NCBI GenBank assembly: GCA_027886185.1
Contig: WOAB01000109.1
Span: forward strand, 9,218,501 to 9,282,500
Source of the DNA: Rheum nobile
Taxonomy: Eukaryota > Streptophyta > Magnoliopsida > Caryophyllales > Polygonaceae
Reading direction: 5' to 3'
Length of the DNA stretch: 64,000 nucleotides
Of the stretch, positions 21,376-32,965 are shown piece by piece. Below the pieces are notes generated by a model. That model had not been told where the DNA came from. It did not search any database and saw only the letters and a program-made list of their open reading frames with translations. Each line of letters starts with the position of its first letter. Within the stretch, counting starts at the first letter, position 1. The position numbers and the translations under genes are program-made.

Positions 21376-24300
21376 TGTAACACTCCCAAATCTTAACCCA
21401 TTTGGAAAGGTATTACCGCCAGTGACCTCGGTTTTCCTCACCGAAATCACCCCATGCTTTACCGTTTAAATACAAATCATGAAACAATTATGATACAAAA
21501 TTATCATAACTTTCATTTAAAATCATTGTCTCGGAATTACAATATAATTCCAAATACATCAAAATACATAATCAGAATCATTACAGCGGAAGTTCTTAAT
21601 ATAAAACATATTTAACACAGCGGAAGACTTTAAATAATCAACAAAAGGGTCTTGATCGCAATGATCACCCGCCAAGGATCTTAACCTAAATAAACTTATC
21701 AGAAACACCGTTTGCCTTCATAGTCGTTCTAGCCTTCACAGGACGACAACTTATCTGATGTGCCGAATCGAACGGATGACACCAGCCAACCATGCAGAGA
21801 ACAATTACGGTTGGTTAGTCTAATGAAAGACTAAGCAAGGGTACAAAGCAGAGTGGTTCGAAGTAGACGTATTAGGTTAGACTCATCGCTCCTCGAATAA
21901 CAGTCGATAACGATAGTCAACCACCATACTCCTACTAGAATATATGAAAAGGCATGATCAAGAGAAGATTCTGGAGACTGAGTCTCACAGCAATCAACCC
22001 AAAGAAGACTCCAACGAATTGAGTCTTATCGGAAGCATGACAAATGTTGGGGAACATCACAGAATCATAGAATTACAGTATCGCATTCGAGCGACTAAAA
22101 ATTAAGACGAGCTTTCCTAGCTGCACTACTCGCCCAAGGTATATTAAAATATGTAACACCGCACTTAACTTAATCACAACGCACCCAAACACGTTAAGCT
22201 CTTAGATCATCTCTACACCAGAAATATACCGTCGAAAACTCAATCCCTAAGGCGGAATTGACTCGGGAACTAAATCCCTAAAGTCGAGTCGGGAACTAAA
22301 TCCCTAGGGGACTAAATCCTTAATTATGTGCATCACCGCACTTATCTTATCCACTTAATCATGGCTACCTTAAAATAGGAGAACACGCATCTCCCTCACA
22401 ATTTCCTTATATACAAAATCTTAAAGTTCATCTCTTAATTCCTTACAATCCCATTATCAACTCTTAGTAACCTCGAAACATTACAACCTCAACTTCCTTA
22501 AAGATACTTCCCACAATTCCATTATTCATTAACATCAGAATTGGTCCTTATGCCAAATTCTAACTTAAGATCCTTTCGGTAATGACTTAACCTATTCCTT
22601 TACTCACTTTATAACCTAAACTTTCAAGATTCATTAACTTTCTCCAGACATAATCACCACACTCTATGTTCCTCAAAACGGATCACATGAGATATTACTC
22701 TTAATTCCTCAAGACATCATTCTGGAAATGATTCATCCTCCTCAATGCTTATAACACAACTCACCTATGAAAGGGAACTCTTAATCTCTTAGAACATTAA
22801 CTCCACACATTCACCCTTAATCACTTCATCCTCTAGATTACTTCTAGAGAGATTAATCGGTTCCTCAATCACGACATCAACTTTATTCCCATACATCATG
22901 CCATGTAATAACTCTTACTATAACCACTTAATCACACTCACATCAACGTTAAGACTTTTAATATTATTAAGAGTAGCTACAAAGCTTTAAACCTTAGGGT
23001 GACAATTATGTCCACCCAATTAGTACAACTACCAAAGCTTATTAATTATGTGCGACAACGGCACTTATCTTATTACAACACACACCCTTTTGTTAAGGCT
23101 TTTAATTATTATTCCGAGTAACAACGGAAGTTTAATACACTGGGTGACCTTACGTCCACCCCGATACACTGGCGAGGTGCTTAATTAATTTACCGCCGTT
23201 AAATTAATCCGAGTAACAACGGAAGTTTAATACACAGGGTGACGTAACATTACGCCACCCAAAGGCGCTAGCAAGGCGCTTAAACCCCTCCTACCTTAGC
23301 GGGTGGTAGGAAGTTATAGGTTAACCCATTAAGTTATAAAGAAACGACTAATCCATAACCAGATTAGCGTTTCCACGAATATTAAGTTATAAAGAAACGA
23401 CTAATCCTTACCTGGACTTAGCGTTCCTACGAACATTAAGTTATAAAGAAATGACTAATCCTTATCTGGACTTAGCGTTCCTACGAATACTCGTGCTAAC
23501 TAAACAGTTCAACACAACAATAAATCACATCAAAGCCATCAAGGCCCACATCTACAATATATATCTATAATAGCGTTGTTCTAGCAGATATACAACCTAT
23601 TATAATATCTTATTCTTTTCATCGTATAATTTATCAAAACTGTTTCCAACATAAACAGTAAATCATTCCAAATTAATTAACAACTAACAATTGATAATTA
23701 ATGGAAGTATGGAATGATGAGCAAGAGCGAACCGCCACTTGCCTGGAGTAGATTCGGCGATGAATCTAGACGAGACGACTATTGATTATATCATTTCCGA
23801 GGATATGGCCTAAGCTTCAGATAACTCCAACTGATTACGAGTCCACACGCGATCCAGCAGATCACGTTCTGACGCTCGAATAAATTTCGGGTTGAATCTG
23901 GACTGACTGCTTAATGGGCTTTCGGCCCAACAGAACTAATTAAGTGGAGGGGGCCCCACTTTCACTATTCCCCCTTCTTCAACCTCCGAATTGCAACAGC
24001 AACAACAGAGCAACCCGACAACTTCGATCGGTAGGGGTTGCTTCGTTGGTGCTTCCACCGCCTCGTCGCCGGGAGGAAAGCCACCGCAGCACGACACCAG
24101 CAGGAGATCGGCGGAGGAGCTCGGCGGAGCGGCGAAGCACAGAGATGAAACAGGGGAAGGAGAGGCTCTACGTCGGGAGGAGCTACGGAGACAGGAGGGA
24201 GAGAGACTACCGAGAGGAAGGAGAGATGGTGTGATTGTGTGCCTCTCGACCCCTTCCGATCTGTTCCATATATAGCCCAAGGAGGGGGCATTTTCCGACC

Positions 24301-24694
24301 AACCCTCGACCAGCCCCGACCATGCATCAAGTGGAGAGCCCAAGGAGGTAGCCCAAGGAGGGGGCAAGGGTCCGACCAACCTCTCTGCAGGGGACCGGCC
24401 AAGCACAAGTGGAAAAACCAAGTGGGAGATTGGATGAGATTGTACGTGGAGGGATAAGTTTGCCCACAGATAAGATTTGGTATGGGTTTTAAACCTCGGA
24501 AATTATATGTTTGTATCCAAACAAATATTCTAAGTCCCGAAAATACATAGAATGTATTTTATACCACTCAGGGAATTATTTCTGAGATCATGGAAGTTAC
24601 GGAAAATCCGAACTCCACTGAAAGCGAAATAATTACTGAATGAAACTTGGGAAAAATTACCCAAATATCCTTACTAAAATTAAGGGATATTACA
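21376..24694 (-). repeat. Solo LTR of a Tekay-type element
   Basis: Ends TGTAACACTCCC...GGATATTACA with exact CATCT target duplications (21371-21375 and 24695-24699). It contains no primer site or second LTR, so it is a solo LTR, unusually long at 3.3 kb. Much of the text parallels the 2.2-kb Tekay-like LTR ('ggttggttagtctaatgaaa', 'gagcaagagcgaaccgccac'). The extra length comes partly from internal duplications (22320-23280 and 23328-23488). A TATA-like 'ctatatatgg' on the minus strand is near 24268. ORFs at 23936-24457 are chance frames in a GC-rich part. Confidence 0.85.
23328..23488. repeat. Three tandem 54-bp repeats in the solo LTR
   Basis: Units start at 23328, 23381 and 23435, each 'attaagttataaagaaacga' followed by a segment ending 'agcgttcctacgaa'. 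The 2.2-kb Tekay-like LTRs have a single equivalent unit. Confidence 0.85.
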
Positions 24695-26753
24695 CATCTG
24701 CAGGCATAAGTTCCTTACTTGTGGTCACTTCAGGGCCATCCTTTGACGCGTCTTCAACAACTTCTTCAGTCGCCTCAAGATCAGCCTTCTCCCTTTCATC
24801 TCCTCCTCATAGGCCAACTAGTTTGAAGAGATCATCTCATGGGTTGCCATTGGGATACAAGAGATCCATATCAGCCTTAGCGTCCTCAATCTTCCAATCG
24901 ACATGGGCACCAGCAACATATTCCTCCATCATCTCAATACGAGATTTGAGGCAATAGTACGCCCCTACATCGCCAGCAGTATGAGCATCCTGTTCAGGAA
25001 GCCTCTCGGCCTCGGCCTTCATCTCAATCTTCACATCCTCCAGATGAGCCTTGAAACTCTGCTTGGTCGACGAAATCTCACTTTCCAAGGCTTTTACATG
25101 ACCTTCGAAGGCTTTCAGTTGCTCCTCTTCTCGAGCAATCCGCTTATCTGCCCTGTCGCTTAACTCTTGGATAGTCGAGAGAGCAACCATGGAGTACTGA
25201 AAAGCCTACATTCAAAGCATCATGTAATTCAGTCTTCTGATAATAAAAAAGAAAAGAGTGAACTTTTATCTTTTTACTTACCTTCCAAGCGTCAACAACA
25301 GCTTCGTCCATACAATCGCTGGGATGGAGATCGCCAATTTCATTCCTGGCCTCAGAATCCACAAATCGGAGCAAGTCGCTCGCCGATCTTTCCCTCAACA
25401 TGCATGGTGAAGGACCCAAAGCCGTCGTCGCTTTCCTCTTGGCCCCAGACGCTTTTGACGAAGGGGAATCTAGGGCAATAACCCCAGTAGATGGAGGGAC
25501 CCTAGCCGGGGCCTTTGCCGAAGACGATGCTTTAGCAGCCGACAGTCTTTGTTCCAACAAACTCTTTCCAGATAACCTAGCACAAGACCTTCCACCTCTC
25601 GACGATGACAACATGATGCAACAAAATAAGCACAGGAATACTCCGAAAACCAACCAAACGCATACATGCAAGAACGAACTGGTGCCTTTGGTCACGAACG
25701 CAGAAGGAGTCGACATGTCCCCGGGCTCAAGCAAAAAAAGATTGACATTTTTGAAAGATCTTTCCGTCTCAGGTAGAGCAAGCAGAGTAGCAATCACAGC
25801 TTCGAATCCAATGGGCTCCCCTGGATTAGGCGCTGCAACGAAATACATGTAAGAAAAATTTTAGAAGTCATTCGACAGACAAATCAGAAAAGAGAAACAC
25901 AATACATGTTTTCCTCCAGTTGGAGAGAAGGAAAGAGCAATCGAAACTATTTTCAAGGGACCTACGTTCTACGAAGAAAAACCGGGATCTCCATCCATGG
26001 TCATTGACGTCTAAATTCAAAGCTATTGGATTTTTACCCCGACGGAGACGCAATTGAAATCTTGAGGAACCCCGACTACTCAAGTAATACGAGTACCACA
26101 AAGCATCAAAATCAAATTCCAAATCAGTCAAGAGGTCAACTACCATAAGCAAGGGCCATGTATGGGGAATGACTTGGCAAGGTACAAGCTTTAACACGGC
26201 TAAGAAATTCTTGACAAGTTGAGAAAAAGGGAAGGAATGGCCAATTTTGAAGGGATACTCGAAGAAACATACCCAACCTTCATTATACTAGTCCTCTCGC
26301 TCACAAGGTGAAGGAAGACGTGCTACAGTGCCCTCAGGAAACCCTCCGACCTCTAAATCCCTCTCAAGCTCGGGTTGGGTTAGGGTTCCATACAAGGAAT
26401 CCTCTGGGTTTAGGAGATTCAAAGGGATACATAAGTCACCTTTCTCGCTTACGTCACTGATAATGGCTTTGCCCTTCCTTGATCTAGAAGACGCCATGAG
26501 AGAAGTGGAGAAGGAGACGGTGAAAACTTGAAAGGGAGAGAGAGAAATTACCTTGACAAGACGTGAAACATGCAGTGAAAAGAGGTAATTGAGGGTAATT
26601 TAAAGAAGCAAACCGCCTCACCCATGGTCAAACCGCTGAAACAATCGTAAGACGCCACGTCTGTTGAAGGATCGGCAGAGAAAGATTCCCTGAGAGAAGA
26701 TCAAACTGCCCAGAAACCGTTCCTCTCCTAGCCCACTTTGATCTTGGGGCAAT

Positions 26754-27267
26754 TGTTGGGCCAGGGTATTTTGAAGCCCAAACCGATTGGCCCATGGACT
26801 CGGAAACAAGACTAACCAGCTCGGCTAAAGTAAAGGAGAGTCGATACAAGGAAAGGGGACGTTGGCGAGGATCTCGGAAGACGATTCGACGGTTCCCACA
26901 AAATCTGGAAGAAAACGGCTAGATTATACGATCATGTAATTTATGTATAAGTATCTGATTAACAAGGTTTTTACACACACGAGATCACTATCATCAATAC
27001 AAGCTAGTATTTACAATCTTTTTGCTCTATTATGGTTGTTCTCTGAGTTCGATTCTTCATTTCAACCTTGAAGCGAACGACAATTCGATCGTTCGTTTCG
27101 ATTAGTCTATTATTCAAGGGAGATAAGCTAATTTTTACGTCTATTCAATCTTATTTAATTTAAGTTCTTTGTTTGATTTGGATCATTCAGATATAATCGA
27201 TTCTACAATTGTCTAGTTGCCTTTCTTAAGGCGATCCAGATCGGTTCGATCTTTTCACCCCAAAACA
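26754..27267 (+). repeat. 3' LTR of Tat-1
   Basis: 514 bp, starts TGTTGGGCC after a 'cccactttgatcttggggca' polypurine-like tract and ends CCCCAAAACA. It matches 6084-6597 with about 30 substitutions by eye and no length change. Confidence 0.9.
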
Positions 27268-29400
27268 AGTACCGTTTGAAAAGTAGAGTTTGGACTTCAT
27301 TAAGTTAATCCTGGAGCCAGAAGCAGAGCATATTTTATTAAGACAATACTTAATCACCTCCATCTGATCAGTACTAGCCTCAATAAATAAAATGAGATCA
27401 TTCGCGAAAAGCAGATGAGAAAGCCAGACCCATGTTCGGAAAGACAAATCGGCCTCTATGCCTTATTAACCATTGCTTCATCAATAATATGACCCAACCT
27501 TTCCATGCACAAAACAAATAGATAGGGGATCAGTAGGTCACCCTGTCAAACCCCATGACTAGGCTGAAATAATTCACCGATCCCCCTATTCCACAAAATC
27601 CTCATGCTATAAGAAGTCATACACTCCATAATAACATGGACTAAGGAACTAGGCATCCTGGTTTCCTAAAGAGAGTCGCGAATAAAGTTCCAACAAAGCG
27701 TATCGTATGGCCTACTTGTACGAGACCTCATAGAGTGCATCACTTCCTGAGTGATGACAATGTTATCCGTGATTTGTCAACCCGGGACAAAGCTAGATTG
27801 GGTCGAGGCCACAAGTTTCTGCATTATGGATTTCAGTCACATCATCATGGCCTTGGTCACAATCTTGAAAGCAGCATTGCATAAGCTGATGGGATGGAGT
27901 TGATAAGGCGTCTCCGGGTTCTCAACTTTTTGAATCATGAAAAGCAAGGTTTCACTCATAGCCGTAGGGACACCCTCTCCTCCAAGAATGCCCAACATTG
28001 CCGCTTCAACCTCCTCACAAACCACTCTCTAATTTTCTAGTAGAAAATGGCATGAAACCCATCAGGTCCAGGAGCTTTCAGAGCACCCATACTATCAATA
28101 GCAACTTCAATCTCCAAACCCATAAAGGGGGCACAAAGGGACTCATAATCTCCTTGTGAAAGTGATGGGTAACGGCCATGGAGGATATTAAGAGGATCCC
28201 TTCCAGCATCCTCAACAGCATACATAGATCTAAAATGATTAGTGACCAGACTACACAATGAATCTGGTTCCCAAACCCACTCCCCATCATCATTGGTCAG
28301 CCCTTCCACCCTATTCTACTCCCAACAAATCACAGAACATGCATGAAAGTACTTGGTATTCCGATCCCCATCAAGAAAACCATCAGACCTGGCTTTCTGC
28401 ATCTAAAATAAGTGTATTTGTTCCAAGATGACATCAAGCTGCTTACGGAGGTTGCGGTCAAGTTGGATCAATCCTTGAGTGGGTCGGTCTCCAAGGCGCC
28501 TCTGAACCCCCTCAATTCATCTCCATAGTTTATCTCTATTACGAAATAGATTACCAAATACTGACTTATTCCAACTGTCGAGATGAATAGCCAGATGTGA
28601 GAGCCCTTGTCAACAGAGCACCATTTTCACAGTTGGCGGCGAGGAAGCTGTGAAATTCATTATGCATAAGCCACACTGCTTGAAAGCGAAATGGCTTATT
28701 GAATGAAGCATAGTTAGTGAACCCTTTCACATTAAGCAACGACGGAGCATGGTCCGATTGATTAGTTGGAAGATGATGAATAACTCCTTCTTCAAATAAC
28801 CCCCTCCATTCCAGATTGCAAGACCCCTATCCAGACGAGCACAAGATCTAGAGGCCGGAATGGATCCACGAGACCAGGTATAGCAGGGCCCCGAGTAGCC
28901 AAGGTCGAGCAAACCCATCCCCTCAATCCAACTTTGAAATCGAGCACAACGCCGACGCATTCCATCAGACCTTGTAGTACGCTCCTCCAACGTCTTGGTC
29001 TCATTAAAATCTCCCATCAGAATCCAAGGACAATTGTTCGAAGCACAAAAATCTAAAGCTGCTGCCAAAGCTCCTCCCGAGATGAAGGCACCGGACTAGC
29101 ATAAATAGCCTAGAATATCCATTTTGCTTCCCTGCACGAGAACCTTGAGTGACACCATCTGACGATGGATATCAATTTGATCCAACTGGACCCTATCCTT
29201 CCTCTACAGAACCCAGATTCCAACGCAAACCCCAATAGCCTCAGAACGAGTCATCCCATCAAAGCCAATGAAATGACAAACCTTGTCAGCTTGGTCACCA
29301 CTAATACGACTCTGGAGAAGAACAAGGATAGCTGGATCATGAATACGAATGAGTTGAATTGTAAAGAAATTATTCATTGAATGATCTTGAATTTAAAATT
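27268..29400 (-). pseudogene. L1-type LINE ORF2, endonuclease and reverse transcriptase (broken)
   Basis: In minus-strand order: an endonuclease region ('NNCPWILMGDFNETKTLEER', 'LLDLGYSGPCYTWSRGS', 'RLDRGLA'), then the RT with 'LKAPGPDGFHAIFY', 'MIQKVENPETPYQLHPISLC', 'SHLLFANDLILF' and 'SGSRINLMKSKLYFS'. The catalytic motif FADD reads FAND, so a metal-binding Asp is lost. Many stops and frameshifts. ORF2 would nick target DNA and reverse transcribe the LINE RNA. It continues at 6083 after Tat-1 is removed. The true 5' end is not visible; the 115 bases up to 29515 are not clearly LINE. Confidence 0.88.
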
Positions 29401-29515
29401 TAAAGATGGTGTTAAACATATAAGAGAGTGATTCACACCGTCCTATCCGATCCAAATGATGTTGAGGATCGATCACGCTCCCGCTTACGAATATGTTAAA
29501 TCTCAATATAATAAG

Positions 29516-30024
29516 TGTTTTGGGCAAAAAAGATACAATATCTAAATTTGCTTAATTGAGAGGAAAATTAGCCGATAAACCACAATCAAATAGTTAGAAC
29601 AAGAAAATTATGATAAATATGGAAAGAAGAAGAATTTGAACAATAATATAAAGTTGCTTATCTCCTTGATCGGTTGGATTGAGAGACTAATGGAATGAAA
29701 ATACTTCACGATCATAGTAGGATTACATAAGAATATGAGTAGAAATCTGTGGTCTCGAGTGCATAATAGATATGTGTATTTTTACATGTGATTCTTCTAT
29801 TTATGAAGAATATACTAATTCTTTTGCCTTAGTTCCCTAAAAATCCCTTCATTAAATGATTTTGTGAACGTTAAATCGGTTACTGGCGTGATCTTTGCCT
29901 TTATTTCCTCCGAGGATTGCTTTAGGGGTTATTTCTGGTATTTCGACCGTTGTCAGAATCCAATCTTGACTGCTAGGCTATGCATCGTGGGCCGCTTTAT
30001 GAGGGCCGAATTTTGGGCCCAAAA
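29516..30024 (-). repeat. 3' LTR of Tat-4
   Basis: On the plus strand it runs TGTTTTGGGCAAAAAAGA to ...GGGCCCAAAA, then 'attgccccaaaagtggagag' (the polypurine tract on the minus strand). The length (about 509 bp) fits Tat-1 and Tat-2. It is more eroded than the others: the canonical ...CCCAACA end is CCCAAAA. Confidence 0.7.
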
Positions 30025-31410
30025 ATTGCCCCAAAAGTGGAGAGGGGAATTTTGGAGGGAAATTTTGTGCTCTGCTTTTCAATTCCCTTCGAGTCTTTTA
30101 TGATTCTGCAAGAATCTCATGCCACATGGTGATCATCCAACGGTGGGAGAAGATTGGGAAAATCAATCGTCGTGCAAATCTTTCTCTTCCAATTTACCAT
30201 AAATTCGACATGACTTCTCCCTTATCCTTAAGTTTCATCTCTGTGACTTCTTCCCTGGTAACTTTCTCGCCTCTTTCATGAAGTTATCTGTGAAAGTTCT
30301 TACGTTTTATTTGCTTTCTGATAGAAGATGCCTAGAGCAAAGATTTCTAGTAGCGACGATGGTGGATCGGGGGTGTTGAAGGGCACATCAATTCTCTAGG
30401 GTTCCTTGGACCCGGGGAGTCAAAGGTTGGAACCCTAACCCAAGCCGATCTCGACAGAATCCTTGATATTGGCAGTTTTCCCGACTCAACGTTCGTGCGT
30501 CTCCCTCTTTCGCATGAGAAGGATGACAAAAAGGGTTGTATTTGTTTTTACGAATATCCTTTTCATATTAGGCATACCTTTCCCTTCTCTCTTTTAGTGA
30601 GGAACTTTTATTCGACCCTCCAACTAGCTCCATGACAAATCATGCCGCAAGCATGGCGTGTACTCCGAGTGCTAAATCTGGTTTCGGCTAAGCACAACAT
30701 TGATCTTGATGTCGACAACCTCAGTTATTCTTATACTCTAGGAACGTGTGGATCTTGGCGGTTTCATCTCAAGAAATGTTCCGACAGAAAACCGTTGGTA
30801 TCGATGGGAGATGTCAACGATCGAGGTTGGGGTTCCTGCTTTTTCTTTGTGGAGCGTAAATCCCTAGAGGGGATATATTGCTCTTTCCTCCGCAGCACCA
30901 GGCGTACAACTGGTATCATAATTTTTTGCTTCTTCTTCTCAGTATCACTTCATTTACCTTTTCTTATGTGTTTTTTTGTGTAGTACCGACTCTAGACTGC
31001 ATCTCGATAGGATCAGATTCTAATGTCTTGACGAGGCGTCTGCTAGCTATTCCCAAGTTAGAGAGGACTTTTGTGAACATTAATTGCCTTGTCGAGACTC
31101 CAGCCACGCCGATTGCCATGGCGACTCCGTCGACTTTAAAATCTCAAGGCATTTGTTCCTTCACTCAGTTTTGTATCTAGCTCGCCACTTGTGATATGTT
31201 TTTGTAAAGGTTTGTGCGATATTGGAAATTCCTCACTTTGGGAGATCGAGTGCCCTTATTTCTGGCAAGGAACTGATTAATCAGTGGATGATCGCTCTCG
31301 GGTCAACGTCTTTTGCCTCCATCAAGATTGGCTCCATTGGTTCTCCGACCTCTCAATCGTCTAGGATGAAGAGAAAGGCAAGTGCTCTCGACCTATCTTT
31401 GGAAGTGAAC

Positions 31411-32260
31411 TGATGTGACCCCGGTCACGACAGTCCTCGGCACTACGAGTGCCATTTGAGTTACTTTGGTATTGTGACTCTTACATGCCAATTTCGAGAC
31501 ATTTGGAAACACTTTCTATTTTTAGTAGTTTTTCGTATTTATCAGTTTCTCTTATTAGTAGTTTCCATTCTTAGAACGTTTCTAAATTTGGAAAGCTATC
31601 ATTTTTAGTATTTACTATTTTTAGATGTTACCGTTTTTAGCAAGTTTCTATTTTTGGATGTCGGGCCTCTCTTGTGCCAAGAGGGCCGATCCATTTATGT
31701 TTTTAGGCCCATTAGGGAAAGAACCTTGTGTTGGCTGCTATATAAGTCAGCCTTAACCTAATTAATAAACAAGTTGAATTGAGAGTTAAAGCCTAGCGCT
31801 GTCGTTGAGCCAACCTCCCGCCCCCTAGGTCTAGCTCCTTCAACTAAGCCATCACCAAACCGCCCTAATCGGCCCCCTAACCCACGATCGAGCCACCACC
31901 GAACCCACATCCATTGAATACGAACCTCACTCACCAAACGTGGCTCTCGGCCCGTGCCGATATCCCCTTTGTCGAACCACGCTTCGACTCGCAGACGCAA
32001 CAACAACGCCGATTTCCGCGCCCGCAAAAAGCCTAGCCGCGCCCGCGGATTTGCCTACGACAGTTCCAGAAGTTCAGCAACGTTACGATTTTCAGCGAGC
32101 AAGAGGATTTCGTCCGCCTTTCTACCTAGATCCGCTCTGACTTGTGTTTTGGGATACCTACGTTGTTGATGTGTTCCGATCTCCCAAAACACAAGTCAGA
32201 GCGGATCTAGGTAGAAAGGCAGACGAAATCCTCTTGACTGTCGTGACCGTGGTCACATCA
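31411..32260 (+). mobile_element. 850-bp solo LTR-like element with palindromic ends and a fold-back
   Basis: Exact TGAAC target duplications (31406-31410 and 32261-32265). The ends TGATGTGACC...GGTCACATCA form a 25-bp terminal inverted repeat with one mismatch, and each end is itself a hairpin (GTGACC/GGTCAC). A TATA box 'ctatataagtc' lies at 31738-31748. TG...CA ends, 5-bp duplication and TATA favour a solo LTR or very small LTR element. A 54-bp fold-back next to the right end is unusual. A CCGCGCCCGCGG palindrome is at 32037-32048. I see no coding sequence. Confidence 0.75.
32101..32235. repeat. 54-bp inverted repeat with 27-nt loop
   Basis: Left arm 32101-32154 and right arm 32182-32235 are complementary at 53 of 54 positions, around a 27-nt centre. 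Such a stem would form a stable hairpin in RNA or single-stranded DNA. It lies between the TATA box and the right end of the 850-bp element. Confidence 0.92.
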
Positions 32261-32965
32261 TGAACCCTCAGAAGCTCTCTCCCGATCTGGACTATGCTCA
32301 AGATGAATCAATGAATAAGCATTTGGAAAAGATATATCTCCCTGATCTTGTCAACGAATGGAGCCTTCTTGTATGGAAGGTTAATTTCTTCATCTACATG
32401 TATATGTATATTTCTGCATGCTTACTTTCTTCAGTGGGTTTTGCCTGCTCTCTAGTATGCTATGTTCGCTTCCAACGCCGTCGACCAGGCGCGGATTGAT
32501 AAACTCGCAGGAAAGAAGCGATTGATGGGGGCAGATTACCGATGTGACTGATACAATGGAGGTACTGGAGTCCAAGCTTGTTAAGACTAAGAAAAAGGCC
32601 AATCAGTGGGACGAAGCTCATACTTGGATTCCTGACCTTAAGGGACAAATTGCCGAATTGAAGGAGGCTCAATGTCGTCATGCCGATAGTGTCGGGGACC
32701 TATCTACTTACATCTCGTTGTAGACTTGTATTGAGGTTATCGAGGAGTTCAATCATTGAGGAGTTCTTCGTGGGATGTGGAAGAGGAGAATAAGAAGATG
32801 ACACTAATGTTTCCTCCTAAGGCAGGTACCCCTGGGGAGGAGTTGTTGCGCTTAGCTGGTCTGATCAAGGATTCTCCCATGGAGGAAGAGGACATAGTGG
32901 CTGATGGTGAGTCGCCGGTTTGTCAGGCTCTTGTCACGTCAGCAGTTCCTGAGGGTGCAACATAG

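Larger units (their letters stand above)
21345..26497 (-). pseudogene. Tat-1 antisense ORF (aORF), split by the solo LTR
   Basis: Begins at ATG 26497 (MASSRSRKG) and runs against pol. The first part resembles Pfam 'putative gypsy type transposon' proteins: 'TLTQPELERDLEVGGFPEG', 'FDFDALWYSYYLSSRG', 'GWRSRFFFVERRSLE'. After a probable intron (acceptor near 25848) come 'FVAAPNPGEPIGFEAV' and a basic/Ser-rich part, then a coiled coil (25190-24837) ending 'LLYPNGNP'. The solo LTR lies a few codons before the end: joining across CATCT gives …MPADVNEKSGES-stop, matching Tat-2 (…EKSDES-stop), with the stop at 21345. Stops occur near 26290 and 24837. The function is unknown; extra antisense ORFs are reported for plant Ty3/gypsy elements. 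Confidence 0.8.
6084..27267 (+). mobile_element. Tat-1, Tat-lineage LTR retrotransposon with two nested insertions
   Basis: Two 514-bp LTRs in the same orientation (6084-6597 and 26754-27267) bracket gag, pol and an antisense ORF. The flanks are ATTAC (6079-6083) and AGTAC (27268-27272), a target duplication with one mismatch, and the LINE frame is restored across it. About 30 differences between the LTRs are visible by eye, so the insertion is not recent. Removing the nested Tekay-like element and solo LTR leaves roughly 9.5 kb, like Tat-3. Every gene is broken. Confidence 0.9.
30328..32965 (+). pseudogene. Tat-4 aORF, interrupted by the 850-bp element
   Basis: ATG near 30328, then 'TLTQADLDRILDIGSFPDS'-like text across frames, 'MPQAWRVLRVLNL', 'SYSYTLGTCGSWRFHLKK', 'NDRGWGSCFFFVERKSLEG', an intron-like break near 30910-30985, 'LAIPKLERTFVNINCLVE', a basic region (31222-31410), then the 31411-32260 insertion. 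It resumes 'PQKLSPDLDYAQDESMN' and a coiled-coil/acidic C-terminus ending at 32965. The order is the same as in Tat-2 and Tat-3. The first codons contain a stop and there are several frameshifts. Removing the insertion at TGAAC restores the frame locally (…SLEVN-PQKLS…). Confidence 0.75.

Noticed and set aside
23936..24457. Overlapping ORFs of 90-160 codons on both strands
   Set aside because: They lie in a GC-rich stretch of the solo LTR, overlap in five frames and have no protein-like motif.
29401..29515. Start of the LINE or its 5' UTR
   Set aside because: The minus-strand frame fades and no promoter or ORF1 is visible; origin left open.
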